Notes: a model not told the origin generated them from the letters alone. Numbered from the stretch's first letter, positions 52,189 to 61,429 are shown. The stretch: 64,000 nt of DNA from SFLA01 sp045533895 (GCA_045533895.1 JAZSIT010000045.1:1-64000); one strand, 5' to 3'. Translations and numbers: made by a program.

Positions 52189-52835
52189 GCTTTTGATGCG
52201 ATCTTATTGATATCCTGCCCTCTGCCTACGGCAATAATATGATCGCCGGGCAGGAACACAAAGTCTGCGCTGAACAACGGGCGTATATCTCCCTGACGCT
52301 TTACCGCAACTATATTTATGCGGTATTTTCTTAATATCTGCAGTTCTGCTACAGTTTTATTTTCCCAAGAGGAGAGAATGGGAATTTCATATATGGAATA
52401 TTCGCCGGTAAGAGGTATAAAATCAAAAACGTTTCTTGCATTAAAACGCATTGCCATACGCTCTGCCATTTCTTTTTCGGGATATATAACCTCGTCCGCA
52501 CCTATTTTATACAGTATCTCCGCCTGTATCTCGCGGTTGGCTTTGGTACAAACATACTTTGCGCCGTGCTTTTTAAGAAGTGATGTGATTATAAGCGAGG
52601 ATTCAAAATTTTCACCTATGGTAACAAAGCAAAGATCAAAATCGCTCACGCCCAGAGACGCTACTACGCCTTCATTGGTGCAATCGCCAATACTGGAATC
52701 TCTGAATACGGGGGGAAGCTCCTCTATAAGCTTGGCTTTTTCATCCACCACCATTACCTGGTTGCCAAGAGCTATCAATTTTTCGGAAAGATGTCTGCCA
52801 AATCTGCCCAAGCCGATTACAAGTATCGATTTCAT
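52185..52835 (-). CDS. ktrA: Potassium channel/transporter regulatory subunit (KtrA/TrkA type)
   Basis: The 216-residue protein has an RCK N-terminal Rossmann domain with GLGRFGRHL (about 8-16) and an acidic residue ending the second strand, then an RCK-C domain (about 135-216) that in Firmicutes can bind c-di-AMP. It gates the membrane subunit encoded just upstream. AAGGAGGAAATATT precedes the ATG. The operon continues into two wall-recycling-type genes. Confidence 0.93.
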   Translation of the reverse strand: MKSILVIGLGRFGRHLSEKLIALGNQVMVVDEKAKLIEELPPVFRDSSIGDCTNEGVVASLGVSDFDLCFVTIGENFESSLIITSLLKKHGAKYVCTKANREIQAEILYKIGADEVIYPEKEMAERMAMRFNARNVFDFIPLTGEYSIYEIPILSSWENKTVAELQILRKYRINIVAVKRQGDIRPLFSADFVFLPGDHIIAVGRGQDINKIASKA

Positions 52836-52852
52836 AATATTTCCTCCTTAAT

Positions 52853-54208
52853 TTATCCGATAAGCACCTTGCCCAAAGGACGCTCCACCGGTGGATGAGA
52901 GCGTTTTTCGGCAAGGGAGAGTATAAACGTAAGTCCGCCAAGTCTTCCCGCAAACATAAGTATCATAAGTACGATTCTGCTTATGACAGACAGATTCGGA
53001 GTAGCGCCCATGGAAAGTCCTACCGTTCCCACAGCCGACACTACTTCAAACAGCACTTCTTTTAAGCCGAGAGGCTCGACAGCGCATATAACCATGGTAG
53101 CCAACGCCGCCGCCACAATATAAATTATGGCAATTGCGCTTGCTTGACGCACTGTATCGTCGTCAATGCGCTTTTTATAAGCGTTAACGCTTTTATCCTT
53201 GCGGGCGCAGGCAATGGTAGCAAAAAACAAAACTGACACGGTTGTAGTCTTCATGCCGCCTGCAGTAGAGCCCGAACAGCCGCCTATAAGCATTAAAAGA
53301 ATGGTAAGCATTATGCCGGATTCGGACATTTTGTCAAACGGAACGGCGTTAAATCCCGCAGTACGCGGCGTTATTGCGGCAAAAAAGGAATGATACAGTT
53401 TTTCCCACATATTAAATTCCCCAAAAGCAGGCGAGGAATATTCGAACACCAGCATAAGCACCCAGCCGCCTAATAGAAGGACCAATGACGCGGAAAGTGC
53501 GATTTTGGTGTGAAGGGTACAACGGGAGAGGCGAAAACGGTTTGAAATAAGATCGTTCCACACCAAAAATCCGGTACCGCCGATGAGAATAAGTACACCG
53601 AGGGTAATGATTATAACCGGATCGGAAGCAACAGTGGTAAGAGAAGAAAAGGCAGCGTTACGTCCGAACAGGTCAAAGCCCGCATTGCAAAAAGCGGAAA
53701 CCGAGTGAAAGACAGAATACCATATACCCTTTCCCCAGCCGAGACTCGGCACAAAGCGGAAAGCAAGCACTGCCGCCGCCAAAAGCTCAACAGAAAGAGT
53801 ACCGATAACAATATTCCTTACAAAAGCGGATAGCCCCACGTCCATACGGTCGGTACCCGAAGACTGCATCATAAGTTTTCTGTCCTGCAAGGAAAGCCGT
53901 TTTCCCGCAAACAAAAAGAAAAGAGAGATAATTGTCATAAGTCCCAGACCGCCTACCTGTATCATACAAAGTATAACCGCCTGACCGAAGGACGACCAAT
54001 AGGTAAAGGTATCACGAACAACAAGTCCGGTAACGCAAGTAGCACTTACCGAGGTAAACAGCGCATCCCAGAAAGATGCGCCGCCCGAGTCCTTGGTTGC
54101 AGCAGGAAGACACAAAAGCCCGCAACCGATGGCAATTACCAGCAAAAAGGACACGGCAATAAGCTGTGTATGGGTGAATTTTAATTTATTTTTTATACCG
54201 CGAGGCAT
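52853..54208 (-). CDS. ktrB: Potassium uptake membrane subunit (KtrB/TrkH type)
   Basis: The 451-residue protein has four M1-P-M2 pore repeats with selectivity-filter stretches ATCVTGL, AFCNAGFD, TPRTAGFN and VGTVGLS, and the conserved GGCSGSTAGGMKT. KtrB forms a Na+-dependent K+ channel-like dimer controlled by KtrA. The ATG giving MPRGIKNK is 9 bp after GGAG; starts 9 and 21 bp upstream are less likely. The operon has a perfect promoter and no room for a c-di-AMP riboswitch. Confidence 0.93.
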   Translation of the reverse strand: MPRGIKNKLKFTHTQLIAVSFLLVIAIGCGLLCLPAATKDSGGASFWDALFTSVSATCVTGLVVRDTFTYWSSFGQAVILCMIQVGGLGLMTIISLFFLFAGKRLSLQDRKLMMQSSGTDRMDVGLSAFVRNIVIGTLSVELLAAAVLAFRFVPSLGWGKGIWYSVFHSVSAFCNAGFDLFGRNAAFSSLTTVASDPVIIITLGVLILIGGTGFLVWNDLISNRFRLSRCTLHTKIALSASLVLLLGGWVLMLVFEYSSPAFGEFNMWEKLYHSFFAAITPRTAGFNAVPFDKMSESGIMLTILLMLIGGCSGSTAGGMKTTTVSVLFFATIACARKDKSVNAYKKRIDDDTVRQASAIAIIYIVAAALATMVICAVEPLGLKEVLFEVVSAVGTVGLSMGATPNLSVISRIVLMILMFAGRLGGLTFILSLAEKRSHPPVERPLGKVLIG

Positions 54209-54246
54209 TAAAAACATCTCCAAAAACAAAAGATTTTTACTAATTT

Positions 54247-54275
54247 ATTATAACTCTTTACGCCCATATTGTCAA
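54247..54275 (-). promoter_or_regulatory. Sigma-A promoter of ktrB-ktrA-serine hydrolase-namZ
   Basis: TTGACA (54275-54270), 17 bp, TATAAT (54252-54247), all perfect. Confidence 0.9.
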
Positions 54276-54293
54276 CAGTGAGCAAAAAAGGTA

Positions 54294-54322
54294 TTGACAA
54301 AAGAGGATGTCGATGCTATAAT
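54294..54322 (+). promoter_or_regulatory. Sigma-A promoter of the glycosyltransferase gene
   Basis: TTGACA (54294-54299), 17 bp, TATAAT (54317-54322), all perfect. It is followed directly by an operator-like dyad. Confidence 0.88.
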
Positions 54323-54326
54323 AACC

Positions 54327-54354
54327 GTACTAACACCGCTAATACAGTTAGTAC
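54327..54354 (+). promoter_or_regulatory. Operator-like inverted repeat at the transcription start
   Basis: GTACTAAC (54327-54334) and GTTAGTAC (54347-54354) form a perfect 8 bp dyad around 12 bp. It covers the expected start site, the classic place for a repressor of the TetR type. The regulator is not encoded in this window in an obvious position. Confidence 0.6.
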
Positions 54355-54378
54355 ACGCCCGAGGAAAAGGAGTTAAAA

Positions 54379-55647
54379 ATGCAAGCAATAAACATATTCA
54401 ATGCTGTGATTTCAATACTTTTTTTACTTTGCTATTCATACCAGATGTTCTATATTCCCGTTGCCTTGTTTATTAAGAACAAGAAGCATACAAAAGCCAA
54501 AAACAACCGTTATGCCGTGCTTATATCTGCCCGTAACGAGGAAAAGGTAATTGGCAACCTCCTTGACAGCCTTAAAAGCCAGACATACGATAAAAGATAC
54601 TTTGATATATTTGTAATAGCAGACAACTGCACCGATTCCACTGCAGATATTGCCCGTGAAAAGGGCGCATACGTTTACGAGCGGTTTAACAAGGTGCAGG
54701 TGGGCAAGGGCTATGCGCTGGACGCCCTTCTCACACATATTCACACCGACCACAAGGACAAAAACTACGATGGGTTCTTTATTTTTGATGCAGATAACGT
54801 GCTGGAGGAAAACTATATTTATGAGATGAACAAGGTGTTCTCCGACGGATACGAGATAGTTACCGGATACAGAAATTCCAAAAACTACGGCGACAACTGG
54901 ATATCCGCAGGAAACGCATTGTGGTTTTTAAGAGAGAGCCGTTATCTAAACGGCGCGAGAATGAAGATCGGCTCTGCTTCTATGGTGGGCGGAACGGGCT
55001 TTATGTTCTCGAAGCGTGTTATAAAAGAATGCGGCGGCTGGAAGTTCTTTACTCTTACCGAGGACCTTGAGTTTACCGCACACAACATAATTAAAGGCGT
55101 GAAATGCGGATATTGCCCCAATGCCGTATTGTATGACGAGCAGCCTGTAAAGTTTTCCCAATCTTGGAAACAGCGCATGCGTTGGTCGAAGGGATATCTG
55201 CAGGTAACGGGAAAATACGGCGGAAGACTTATAAAAAATATTTTCCGCAGAGGATTTTCCTGCTATGACCTTCTTATGGGAATTACGCCTGCGTATATAC
55301 TTACCTTTGTATCCGTTATCTTTAACACGGCGGCGTTTGCGGGAATGGTTATAAGCGGGAAGGACGTAATACCAATGGTGTTATCCTCCTTGAGCTCTTT
55401 CGGAAATATGTGTCTCACTATGTTTATTGTGGGCGCCATAACCACCGTAACCGAGTGGAAGCGCATTCAGTGCAGCAGCGCAAAAAAGATATTGTTTGCT
55501 TTTACCTTCCCCTTCTTTATGCTTACCTATATCCCCGTGTCCTTTGCGGCGGTGTTCAGCAAAGTGCAGTGGTCACCTATTGAGCACACTGTTTCGGTAA
55601 ACGCAAAGCAGATAAAAGCAAGAGGAAGAATAAAACAAAAGGATTAG
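54379..55647 (+). CDS. Membrane-bound family 2 glycosyltransferase (processive type)
   Basis: The 422-residue protein has an N-terminal membrane helix (about 5-30), a GT-A catalytic domain with ISARNEE, ADNCTDST, FDADN (DxD-like), LTEDLEF and QRMRW (the QxxRW motif of processive GT2 enzymes), and about three C-terminal membrane helices. Relatives make cellulose, hyaluronan or poly-GlcNAc-type polymers or add sugars to lipids. No polymer-export genes adjoin, so the product is open. AGGAAAAGGAGTTAAAA precedes the ATG. Confidence 0.88.
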   Translation: MQAINIFNAVISILFLLCYSYQMFYIPVALFIKNKKHTKAKNNRYAVLISARNEEKVIGNLLDSLKSQTYDKRYFDIFVIADNCTDSTADIAREKGAYVYERFNKVQVGKGYALDALLTHIHTDHKDKNYDGFFIFDADNVLEENYIYEMNKVFSDGYEIVTGYRNSKNYGDNWISAGNALWFLRESRYLNGARMKIGSASMVGGTGFMFSKRVIKECGGWKFFTLTEDLEFTAHNIIKGVKCGYCPNAVLYDEQPVKFSQSWKQRMRWSKGYLQVTGKYGGRLIKNIFRRGFSCYDLLMGITPAYILTFVSVIFNTAAFAGMVISGKDVIPMVLSSLSSFGNMCLTMFIVGAITTVTEWKRIQCSSAKKILFAFTFPFFMLTYIPVSFAAVFSKVQWSPIEHTVSVNAKQIKARGRIKQKD

Positions 55648-55659
55648 TTCATCAAAAAA

Positions 55660-55690
55660 GACGGAGAAAAGCTTCTCCGTCTCTTTTTTA
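55660..55690. terminator. Bidirectional terminator
   Basis: GACGGAGAA and TTCTCCGTC form a 9 bp stem around AAGC, with A-run before and TCTTTTTT after, between two convergent genes. Confidence 0.9.
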
Positions 55691-56407
55691 TTATTTAATT
55701 ACTGCATACAGCTTTTCGCTTGTTTCGGCGGGGGAGGAAAAATCCTTTTCTCCGTAAATTTTCACCGATGTAAAGCCTGCTTTGCGGGCGCAGGAGGACA
55801 GCACTTCGGGCGAAAAATATTTTTGCACCGTTGTCTCGTCCTCTCTTGAATAACCGTATTCATCTGCGGCAAACATAGTAAGGTAAAAGGCACATTCGCC
55901 CTTTCCACCGTCCCATTCGTTTTGCCAGACCAGCATATCGTCATCAACCTCGTAAACGAAGCTGTTTGTTCCGTACACCTTTTCATAGCGGTAAAGGCTG
56001 TTTATATCGCAAACCATTACCCCGCCCTTTTCCATATAAAGGCGGCAGAGAGAAAGTGTTTTGGTAAGTTCTTCCTCGGAGGAAAGGTAATTAAGTGTAT
56101 CAAAAGAGCAGACTATTCCCTGCACCGTACCGTAAAGCTCAAAGGAGCGCATATCCTGATTAAGCAGCAATACGTCCTTTCCCGCAGTATTCTCACGGGC
56201 GCACATAAGCATTTCGGGCGAGATGTCAACACCCACGGTGTCATAACCCATATCTGCAAGGAGCGCGGTTATTCCGCCTGTGCCGCAGCCAAGGTCCAAC
56301 ACTTCTTTAACCTTTATATCCGATTCGTTCTCAAAGCATTTACGGACAAATTCGGCATAAGAAGGGTATTCCGCACCGTTTACAATATCGTAGATTTTTT
56401 CTATCAT
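55691..56407 (-). CDS. Class I SAM-dependent methyltransferase
   Basis: The 238-residue protein has motif I LDLGCGTGGITALLAD (about 37-52), an acidic end of strand 2 (VGVDIS) and LNQDMRSFEL, all typical of small-molecule methyltransferases. The acceptor is unknown. It begins by ATGA overlap with the DUF4855 lipoprotein gene and is the last gene of a WYL-regulator unit. Confidence 0.88.
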   Translation of the reverse strand: MIEKIYDIVNGAEYPSYAEFVRKCFENESDIKVKEVLDLGCGTGGITALLADMGYDTVGVDISPEMLMCARENTAGKDVLLLNQDMRSFELYGTVQGIVCSFDTLNYLSSEEELTKTLSLCRLYMEKGGVMVCDINSLYRYEKVYGTNSFVYEVDDDMLVWQNEWDGGKGECAFYLTMFAADEYGYSREDETTVQKYFSPEVLSSCARKAGFTSVKIYGEKDFSSPAETSEKLYAVIK

Positions 56408-58980
56408 TCTACAGTAATATTGATTCTGCCTACGCCGGACTGACCGGAAACGCCGTAATCCGCAATAACTTCAAACCAGTCTTCGCCGGTAAAGCCTTCG
56501 TAGGGGGTATAGATATAGGTGCCGTCTTCGCAAATGGTAACAGTGCCGTTAGCCGCACTTACCGCGATACGGATGCCGGAGCAGGTTATATCGGAAGTGG
56601 GAAGTGTAATAGTTCCGGTAACAGATTCGCCTGCTTTGCACACTGCGTCTTCCCCAGTGGGAGCTTCGTTAGGTGCGCCCAGCTTGCCCTTGATGAACAA
56701 ATAGGTTTCTTTATATATTACGTTGATTGCAGGGTTGGTGGAAACGAATGCGTTATATATAGCACCGGGCATACCTGCCAGATAGTACATGTGTACGCAG
56801 TCCTTCATAAAGCCGATTTCCGCGCCGACGTACAGATAGCTTCTGTAACGCTCTACCCACTTAACGTCGCTGGTGTCCTGAATCTCTATTTCAATGCTCA
56901 TGCCGTAAAGCTTTGCGATAGCAGCCGCATCATAAATACGCTGGAGAGGAACTTCCTCGTTGAAGGCGTAGTTGGGCTGGAGGCAAGCGGTATCAAAGCC
57001 GAAATCTCTCCAGCTTGTGTTGCCGGAAGCGTTGAAATAAGGTATCCATGTGGTCTGGTATCCAAGGCTTCTTATATAATCGCAGATATAGTTACAAAGC
57101 TCCTGAACGTGAGGATCGGAACCGCTCATTTCCTCGACAAACCAATAGAAGCCGGAAAGACGGACGGAATCATAGCCCTTTGCCTCGAACGCCTTTATCT
57201 GCTCATCAACAAACCATTTGAGAACCGCTTTTCTGTCATCAATATTGTTAAAGTTCATCTGCTTGCCGTTAAGCTCGCCGAAGTTGGTAGCGCCCATAAC
57301 GGGATAGAACAGAGACAGATAAGTACCTACGGAATAATCGTCATCAAGATCAAGCGCTTCCTTGGTTTCATCAACTGCGGCATCGAGAGCGTCAAAGTTA
57401 TAGCCCTCCATAAACTGCCAGTCGATAAACGCCTGCCACTCTTCCTTGGTAAGCTGCTTTTTGGTGCCGCCGCTGTAAAGATATGAAACATAAGGCAGAT
57501 ACATAAAGCCATCGAAATAAGTATCCTTGATCTCGCCGTCCTCAATATACGCAACGTATGCAAGATACTGCTCTTTGGTAACCTTAACGCTATTGGGCAA
57601 GAGATAAGAAAGCACTACATCGTGCATGCCGTCATACTGGTCGGGAGTGCCGTAGCCGGAAGAAACAACGGGAGCGGTAATGGGAGTTTCGGAGGGATGA
57701 ACGCCGTTTACCGCATTTTTGGTACCGAAAACTTCCAATTCATCAAGATATGCGTGGGTAGTAATAGCAAACGCTATCTTTACGTATCTTGCTTTATAGG
57801 CTTTATCAAAGCTTCCGCCGTATTCAACACGCGAGCTGGTTGCGGTAGAGGATATTTTTTCTTCATAAACGGTAAACCACTCGCTGCCGTCAAGAGAAAC
57901 GGAAACCGAGAAGGTCTGGGGAAGTCTTATACCGGGGCCGTGAGATGCAAGGAAGCCTGCATTAACGCCGTCAACAGAAGCGATAGCGCCGAGGTCATAA
58001 ACCGCAACTCTGCCGGTACCGTGGGTGTTGCGGAACCACTTGGTATCACCCATCTCCGCACGGGTAGCGTACTTACCGTCGGTAAGAAGACCGGTTGAAG
58101 GAAGGGTGTTGTAGCTGGCAACAACCAGATCGGTCTGTACATCGGTAAGTGCTTCGTATGTAACGGTAGGCAGACCGAGAATAAGGTTCTGGCGGGTGTT
58201 GTAATCCGCCGCAGAGGAATCAAAATACTTTTCGCCCTCTATTACAGGAATATCAGCCGCGCCGTAATAAGTATTAATACCGTTGAACTGGGTCTTTCTT
58301 ACTTCGCCGTAAGAATATACAGATACTTCGTCCAACAGCATATTGGCACCGTTAAGACCCTCAAAGGTAAACTTAACGTATCTTGCACTTACTGTTCCGC
58401 GAAGGTTAACGCTCATCATGTGGCGGGCTTTGTCTGCCTGAGCTTCGTTGTATTCATAAAGTCCGATATTCTTCCAGTTTTCGCCGTCCTCGGAAATGTA
58501 AACGAACATAACGTCGCACATATCGGCGCCGTACTGGGTATTTCTGCAGGAGGAAGCTTCAAAATCGCAAAGGTCGGTATAAACCTCGCCTAAATCGACA
58601 ACAATCTCGGTGCCGTTTTCGGTAATTCCCATCCAGCCCTTTTTAACAAACTTGTAGTGGCTGTCCTTAAAATCGCCGTCGGTGAGATAATCATCATCAG
58701 GGAAGTTTTCACTTGTGGAAGAAGTGGTGTATTTCTTGCCCTCTGCACGGTTGATACGGTCAGCGCTGCGGTCAGCTTCGCCTTTAATGGCATCGGTACG
58801 GTCTGCAAGCATTTTGTCTACATCGTCCTTGGTGAGAGTGTAGGAAGGCTGTGCAACAACGCTTTCTTCACCTGAAACTGTGTCACTTACATCGGCATTG
58901 CTCACGTTGGATCCGGTGTTGCACGCCGACAGCAGTAAAACCGCAGCCAAGCAGACACAAATTAACTTTTTCATGTTCAT
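56404..58980 (-). CDS. Lipoprotein with discoidin-like domains and a DUF4855 glycosidase-like domain
   Basis: The 858-residue protein has a lipoprotein signal ending LLSAC (Cys20), a Ser/Asp/Val linker, two F5/8-type-C-like beta-sandwiches (about 85-225 and 265-430; ARYVKFTFEG and ARYVKIAFAI), a DUF4855 domain (about 445-760) with SGFYWFVEEM, WIPYFNASG and ACLQPNYAFNE that suggest a TIM-barrel hydrolase with acidic catalytic residues, and a C-terminal cadherin/Ig-like tandem domain. It probably binds and cuts extracellular polysaccharide. It overlaps the WYL regulator by ATGA. Confidence 0.86.
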   Translation of the reverse strand: MNMKKLICVCLAAVLLLSACNTGSNVSNADVSDTVSGEESVVAQPSYTLTKDDVDKMLADRTDAIKGEADRSADRINRAEGKKYTTSSTSENFPDDDYLTDGDFKDSHYKFVKKGWMGITENGTEIVVDLGEVYTDLCDFEASSCRNTQYGADMCDVMFVYISEDGENWKNIGLYEYNEAQADKARHMMSVNLRGTVSARYVKFTFEGLNGANMLLDEVSVYSYGEVRKTQFNGINTYYGAADIPVIEGEKYFDSSAADYNTRQNLILGLPTVTYEALTDVQTDLVVASYNTLPSTGLLTDGKYATRAEMGDTKWFRNTHGTGRVAVYDLGAIASVDGVNAGFLASHGPGIRLPQTFSVSVSLDGSEWFTVYEEKISSTATSSRVEYGGSFDKAYKARYVKIAFAITTHAYLDELEVFGTKNAVNGVHPSETPITAPVVSSGYGTPDQYDGMHDVVLSYLLPNSVKVTKEQYLAYVAYIEDGEIKDTYFDGFMYLPYVSYLYSGGTKKQLTKEEWQAFIDWQFMEGYNFDALDAAVDETKEALDLDDDYSVGTYLSLFYPVMGATNFGELNGKQMNFNNIDDRKAVLKWFVDEQIKAFEAKGYDSVRLSGFYWFVEEMSGSDPHVQELCNYICDYIRSLGYQTTWIPYFNASGNTSWRDFGFDTACLQPNYAFNEEVPLQRIYDAAAIAKLYGMSIEIEIQDTSDVKWVERYRSYLYVGAEIGFMKDCVHMYYLAGMPGAIYNAFVSTNPAINVIYKETYLFIKGKLGAPNEAPTGEDAVCKAGESVTGTITLPTSDITCSGIRIAVSAANGTVTICEDGTYIYTPYEGFTGEDWFEVIADYGVSGQSGVGRINITVE

Positions 58981-59969
58981 GTTCCTGTTTCTCCTTTAAA
59001 TTTGTCATAGGTTTTTTTAAGCATATCCTGCATTTGTTTTTTTGCGTTTTCAGGCTCTGTGACGGTAACCATTCCGCCTAAGGAAAACACCCAGCCGTAA
59101 AATTGGGGGCTTAACTGTACCGGAACGGTTATGTAAAATCCGCCTGCCCCGTCGGTACGGACAGGCACATCTCTGCCGAAACGGTCGGTCATGACACCTG
59201 CCAGAGAGCCATCGCAATGCAAGGTGACAAACTGTCTGTCCCCCGTATACATTGCAAAGGCAGAAGCCACGTATTTTTCCATATCAAGCTTGTTATGAGG
59301 TTGTGTTTTGCTTTCAAGTATTTTAAGCCCCGAAAGCTTATCCGCCCTGTAATGCTTTATTTCGTCATTTTCGTAGGCAACAAGATAATAATAATCTCCG
59401 CTTCGCACCATGCTCACGGGGTCAACGATATAGGTCTTTCCCTCTCGTCTGTAACGGCGTATAATTCCGCTTCCCTCAAGCACATACTCAAAGTAACGGA
59501 AGGACACCTGTTTGCCCAGATGAATTGCATCGAAAACACGGTCGATAGAATAAAACACCGTTTCGTTGTCTGTACGGGTGGAATCCCCGATTATTTGGCG
59601 TTTCATTAAAAGTCCCTTGTTTTTGCCTGCAAGAGACGCCAACTTATCTGTAAGACGGGCAGATTTTGTTTGTGAAATAAACCGAGAAGACTGCACCGCG
59701 TCAATAAGCAGTTTTATCTCCGGCAGTTCAAAATAACGGGAGGCAAGAAAATAGCCGCCCTTTTTGCCGCCGACATAAATAATATCCGCGCCGTAATCGC
59801 GAAGCGCCTCTATATCCGTATATATGGATTTACGCTCCGCTTTTATGCCAAGATTGTCTAAATACGAAATTATCTCGCCCATGGAAGCCACACGGTTTTC
59901 ATCCGTATTTTCTTTAAGATAATCCAGCAAATATAAAAGCTTTAGTTTTTGTCCTGAACTTTTAGGCAT
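58977..59969 (-). CDS. WYL-domain transcriptional regulator
   Basis: The 330-residue protein has an N-terminal winged helix-turn-helix (about 1-70; KAERKSIYTDIEALRDYG) and a WYL domain (about 140-220) ending in a WCX extension. The WYL motif itself is changed (DYYYLVAYENDEIKHYRADKLSGL carries the YLVAY core). WYL domains bind nucleotides or other ligands. As first gene it probably controls the DUF4855 lipoprotein and methyltransferase genes. Confidence 0.88.
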   Translation of the reverse strand: MPKSSGQKLKLLYLLDYLKENTDENRVASMGEIISYLDNLGIKAERKSIYTDIEALRDYGADIIYVGGKKGGYFLASRYFELPEIKLLIDAVQSSRFISQTKSARLTDKLASLAGKNKGLLMKRQIIGDSTRTDNETVFYSIDRVFDAIHLGKQVSFRYFEYVLEGSGIIRRYRREGKTYIVDPVSMVRSGDYYYLVAYENDEIKHYRADKLSGLKILESKTQPHNKLDMEKYVASAFAMYTGDRQFVTLHCDGSLAGVMTDRFGRDVPVRTDGAGGFYITVPVQLSPQFYGWVFSLGGMVTVTEPENAKKQMQDMLKKTYDKFKGETGT

Positions 59970-59977
59970 AAATAAAA

Positions 59978-60009
59978 TAAAAAGCGGGAGCGGCTTTGAA
60001 CCGTCCCGC
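59978..60009 (-). terminator. Terminator of murA
   Basis: GCGGGAGCGG (59984-59993) pairs with CCGTCCCGC (60001-60009) with one bulged G; leftward it is followed by TTTTTATTTTATTT. Confidence 0.85.
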
Positions 60010-60024
60010 AGAATCGGTTATTTC

Positions 60025-61317
60025 TTATATTGCTTTGGAGGAAGAAGCATCGTCGGGCACGTAAATTTTTTTGATATCCGCTCCCGCGCCGCTTAATTTT
60101 TCAACTAAATGCTCGTAGCCTCTTTCAATATGATAAATATTTTCAATAACAGTCTCGCCCTCGGTAGCAAGCGCCGCAATAACCATTGCAGCTCCTGCGC
60201 GAAGATCAGAGCATTTTACGATAGCGGGCTTTAAGGGTTTACCGCCCTCAATAACCGCTTTTCTGCCCTCCACGTTAATGGATGCGCCCATACGGGTAAG
60301 CTCCGAAACGTATTTGAAGCGGGTGTCCCACACGCCCTCCGTAAGAATACTGGTGCCTTGTGCCAAGCAAAGAAGCACGCATATCTGGGGGTTCATATCG
60401 GTAGGATAACCGGGATAAGGCATGGTTTTGACGTTTATTCTGCGCAAAGGTCCCTGCGCGGGCTTTACACGGACAGCGTCGCCGTAATCCTCAACCTCAA
60501 CACCCATTTCCTCTAACTTTGCGGTTATGGATTCAAGATGCTTGGGAATTACGTTTTCGATAGTAAGGTCGCTTCCCGTTGCGGCGGCTGCCATCATAAA
60601 GGTGCCTGCCTCAATCATATCGGGAATAATAGCATAAGTAACGCCGTGTAGAGACTCTACGCCGCGAATTTTTATAACGTCCGTACCTGCGCCGGAAATA
60701 TCTGCGCCGCAGGTGTTGAGGAAGTTTGCAACGTCAACAATATGAGGCTCTTTTGCCGCGTTATCGATAACTGTCATACCCTTGGCAAGAACAGCAGAGA
60801 GCATAATGTTTATTGTCGCACCCACGGAAACGATATCCATATATATGGAGGAACCGGTAAGTCCCTGCTCTGCGGAGCATTGGATACAGCCGTCCACCAC
60901 TTCTACGGAAGCACCCAGCGCCTCAAAGCCTTTGATGTGCTGGTCGATAGGTCTGACACCGAAATCACATCCGCCGGGGCATGCGGCGCGGGAAACGCCG
61001 AATCTGCCCAATTCCGCACCGACAACGTAATATGAAGCGCGCATAGAACGCGCCAAATCGTAGGGCATGGTGCAGGGGCGCACGTCTTTGGTATCTATCT
61101 CCACCGTAGTACGGTCGATCATTCTGACTCTCGCTCCCATAGCGGACAAAATATCCAGAGAGCTTTTAATATCGCTTATTTCGGGAAGGTTTTCGATAAC
61201 GCATTTATCCCCCACCAAAATGGTACCCAGAAGGATGGGAAGCGCTGCGTTTTTCATACCGCCCACAGTTATACTGCCGTGCAGACGTTTACCGCCTATG
61301 ACAGAGATTTTTTCCAT
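60025..61317 (-). CDS. murA: UDP-N-acetylglucosamine 1-carboxyvinyltransferase
   Basis: MurA transfers enolpyruvate from PEP to UDP-GlcNAc, the first committed step of peptidoglycan synthesis. The 430-residue protein has MKNAALPIL (about 21-29), the active-site loop CPGGCDFGVRPID with the catalytic cysteine that fosfomycin attacks, and EAGTFMMAAAATG. Length is normal. AAAGGTGTTTATAA precedes the ATG. Firmicutes often have two murA genes; which of the two this is cannot be told. Confidence 0.95.
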   Translation of the reverse strand: MEKISVIGGKRLHGSITVGGMKNAALPILLGTILVGDKCVIENLPEISDIKSSLDILSAMGARVRMIDRTTVEIDTKDVRPCTMPYDLARSMRASYYVVGAELGRFGVSRAACPGGCDFGVRPIDQHIKGFEALGASVEVVDGCIQCSAEQGLTGSSIYMDIVSVGATINIMLSAVLAKGMTVIDNAAKEPHIVDVANFLNTCGADISGAGTDVIKIRGVESLHGVTYAIIPDMIEAGTFMMAAAATGSDLTIENVIPKHLESITAKLEEMGVEVEDYGDAVRVKPAQGPLRRINVKTMPYPGYPTDMNPQICVLLCLAQGTSILTEGVWDTRFKYVSELTRMGASINVEGRKAVIEGGKPLKPAIVKCSDLRAGAAMVIAALATEGETVIENIYHIERGYEHLVEKLSGAGADIKKIYVPDDASSSKAI

Positions 61318-61357
61318 TTATAAACACCTTTCGGATAAGTTTTCATAATTACTCTAT

Positions 61358-61388
61358 ATTATAATAACAGAAAAAAGGTTTTTGTCAA
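61358..61388 (-). promoter_or_regulatory. Probable promoter of murA
   Basis: TTGACA (61388-61383) is perfect. The -10 is either TATTAT at 16 bp or TATAAT at 19 bp spacing. Confidence 0.68.
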
Positions 61389-61429
61389 GGGTTTAACTGT
61401 TAATACATAGTATGCAACGCAAAAATTTC

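Noticed and set aside
54209..54246. c-di-AMP riboswitch before ktrB
   Set aside because: The leader from the perfect promoter is only about 40 bases, far too short for this riboswitch.
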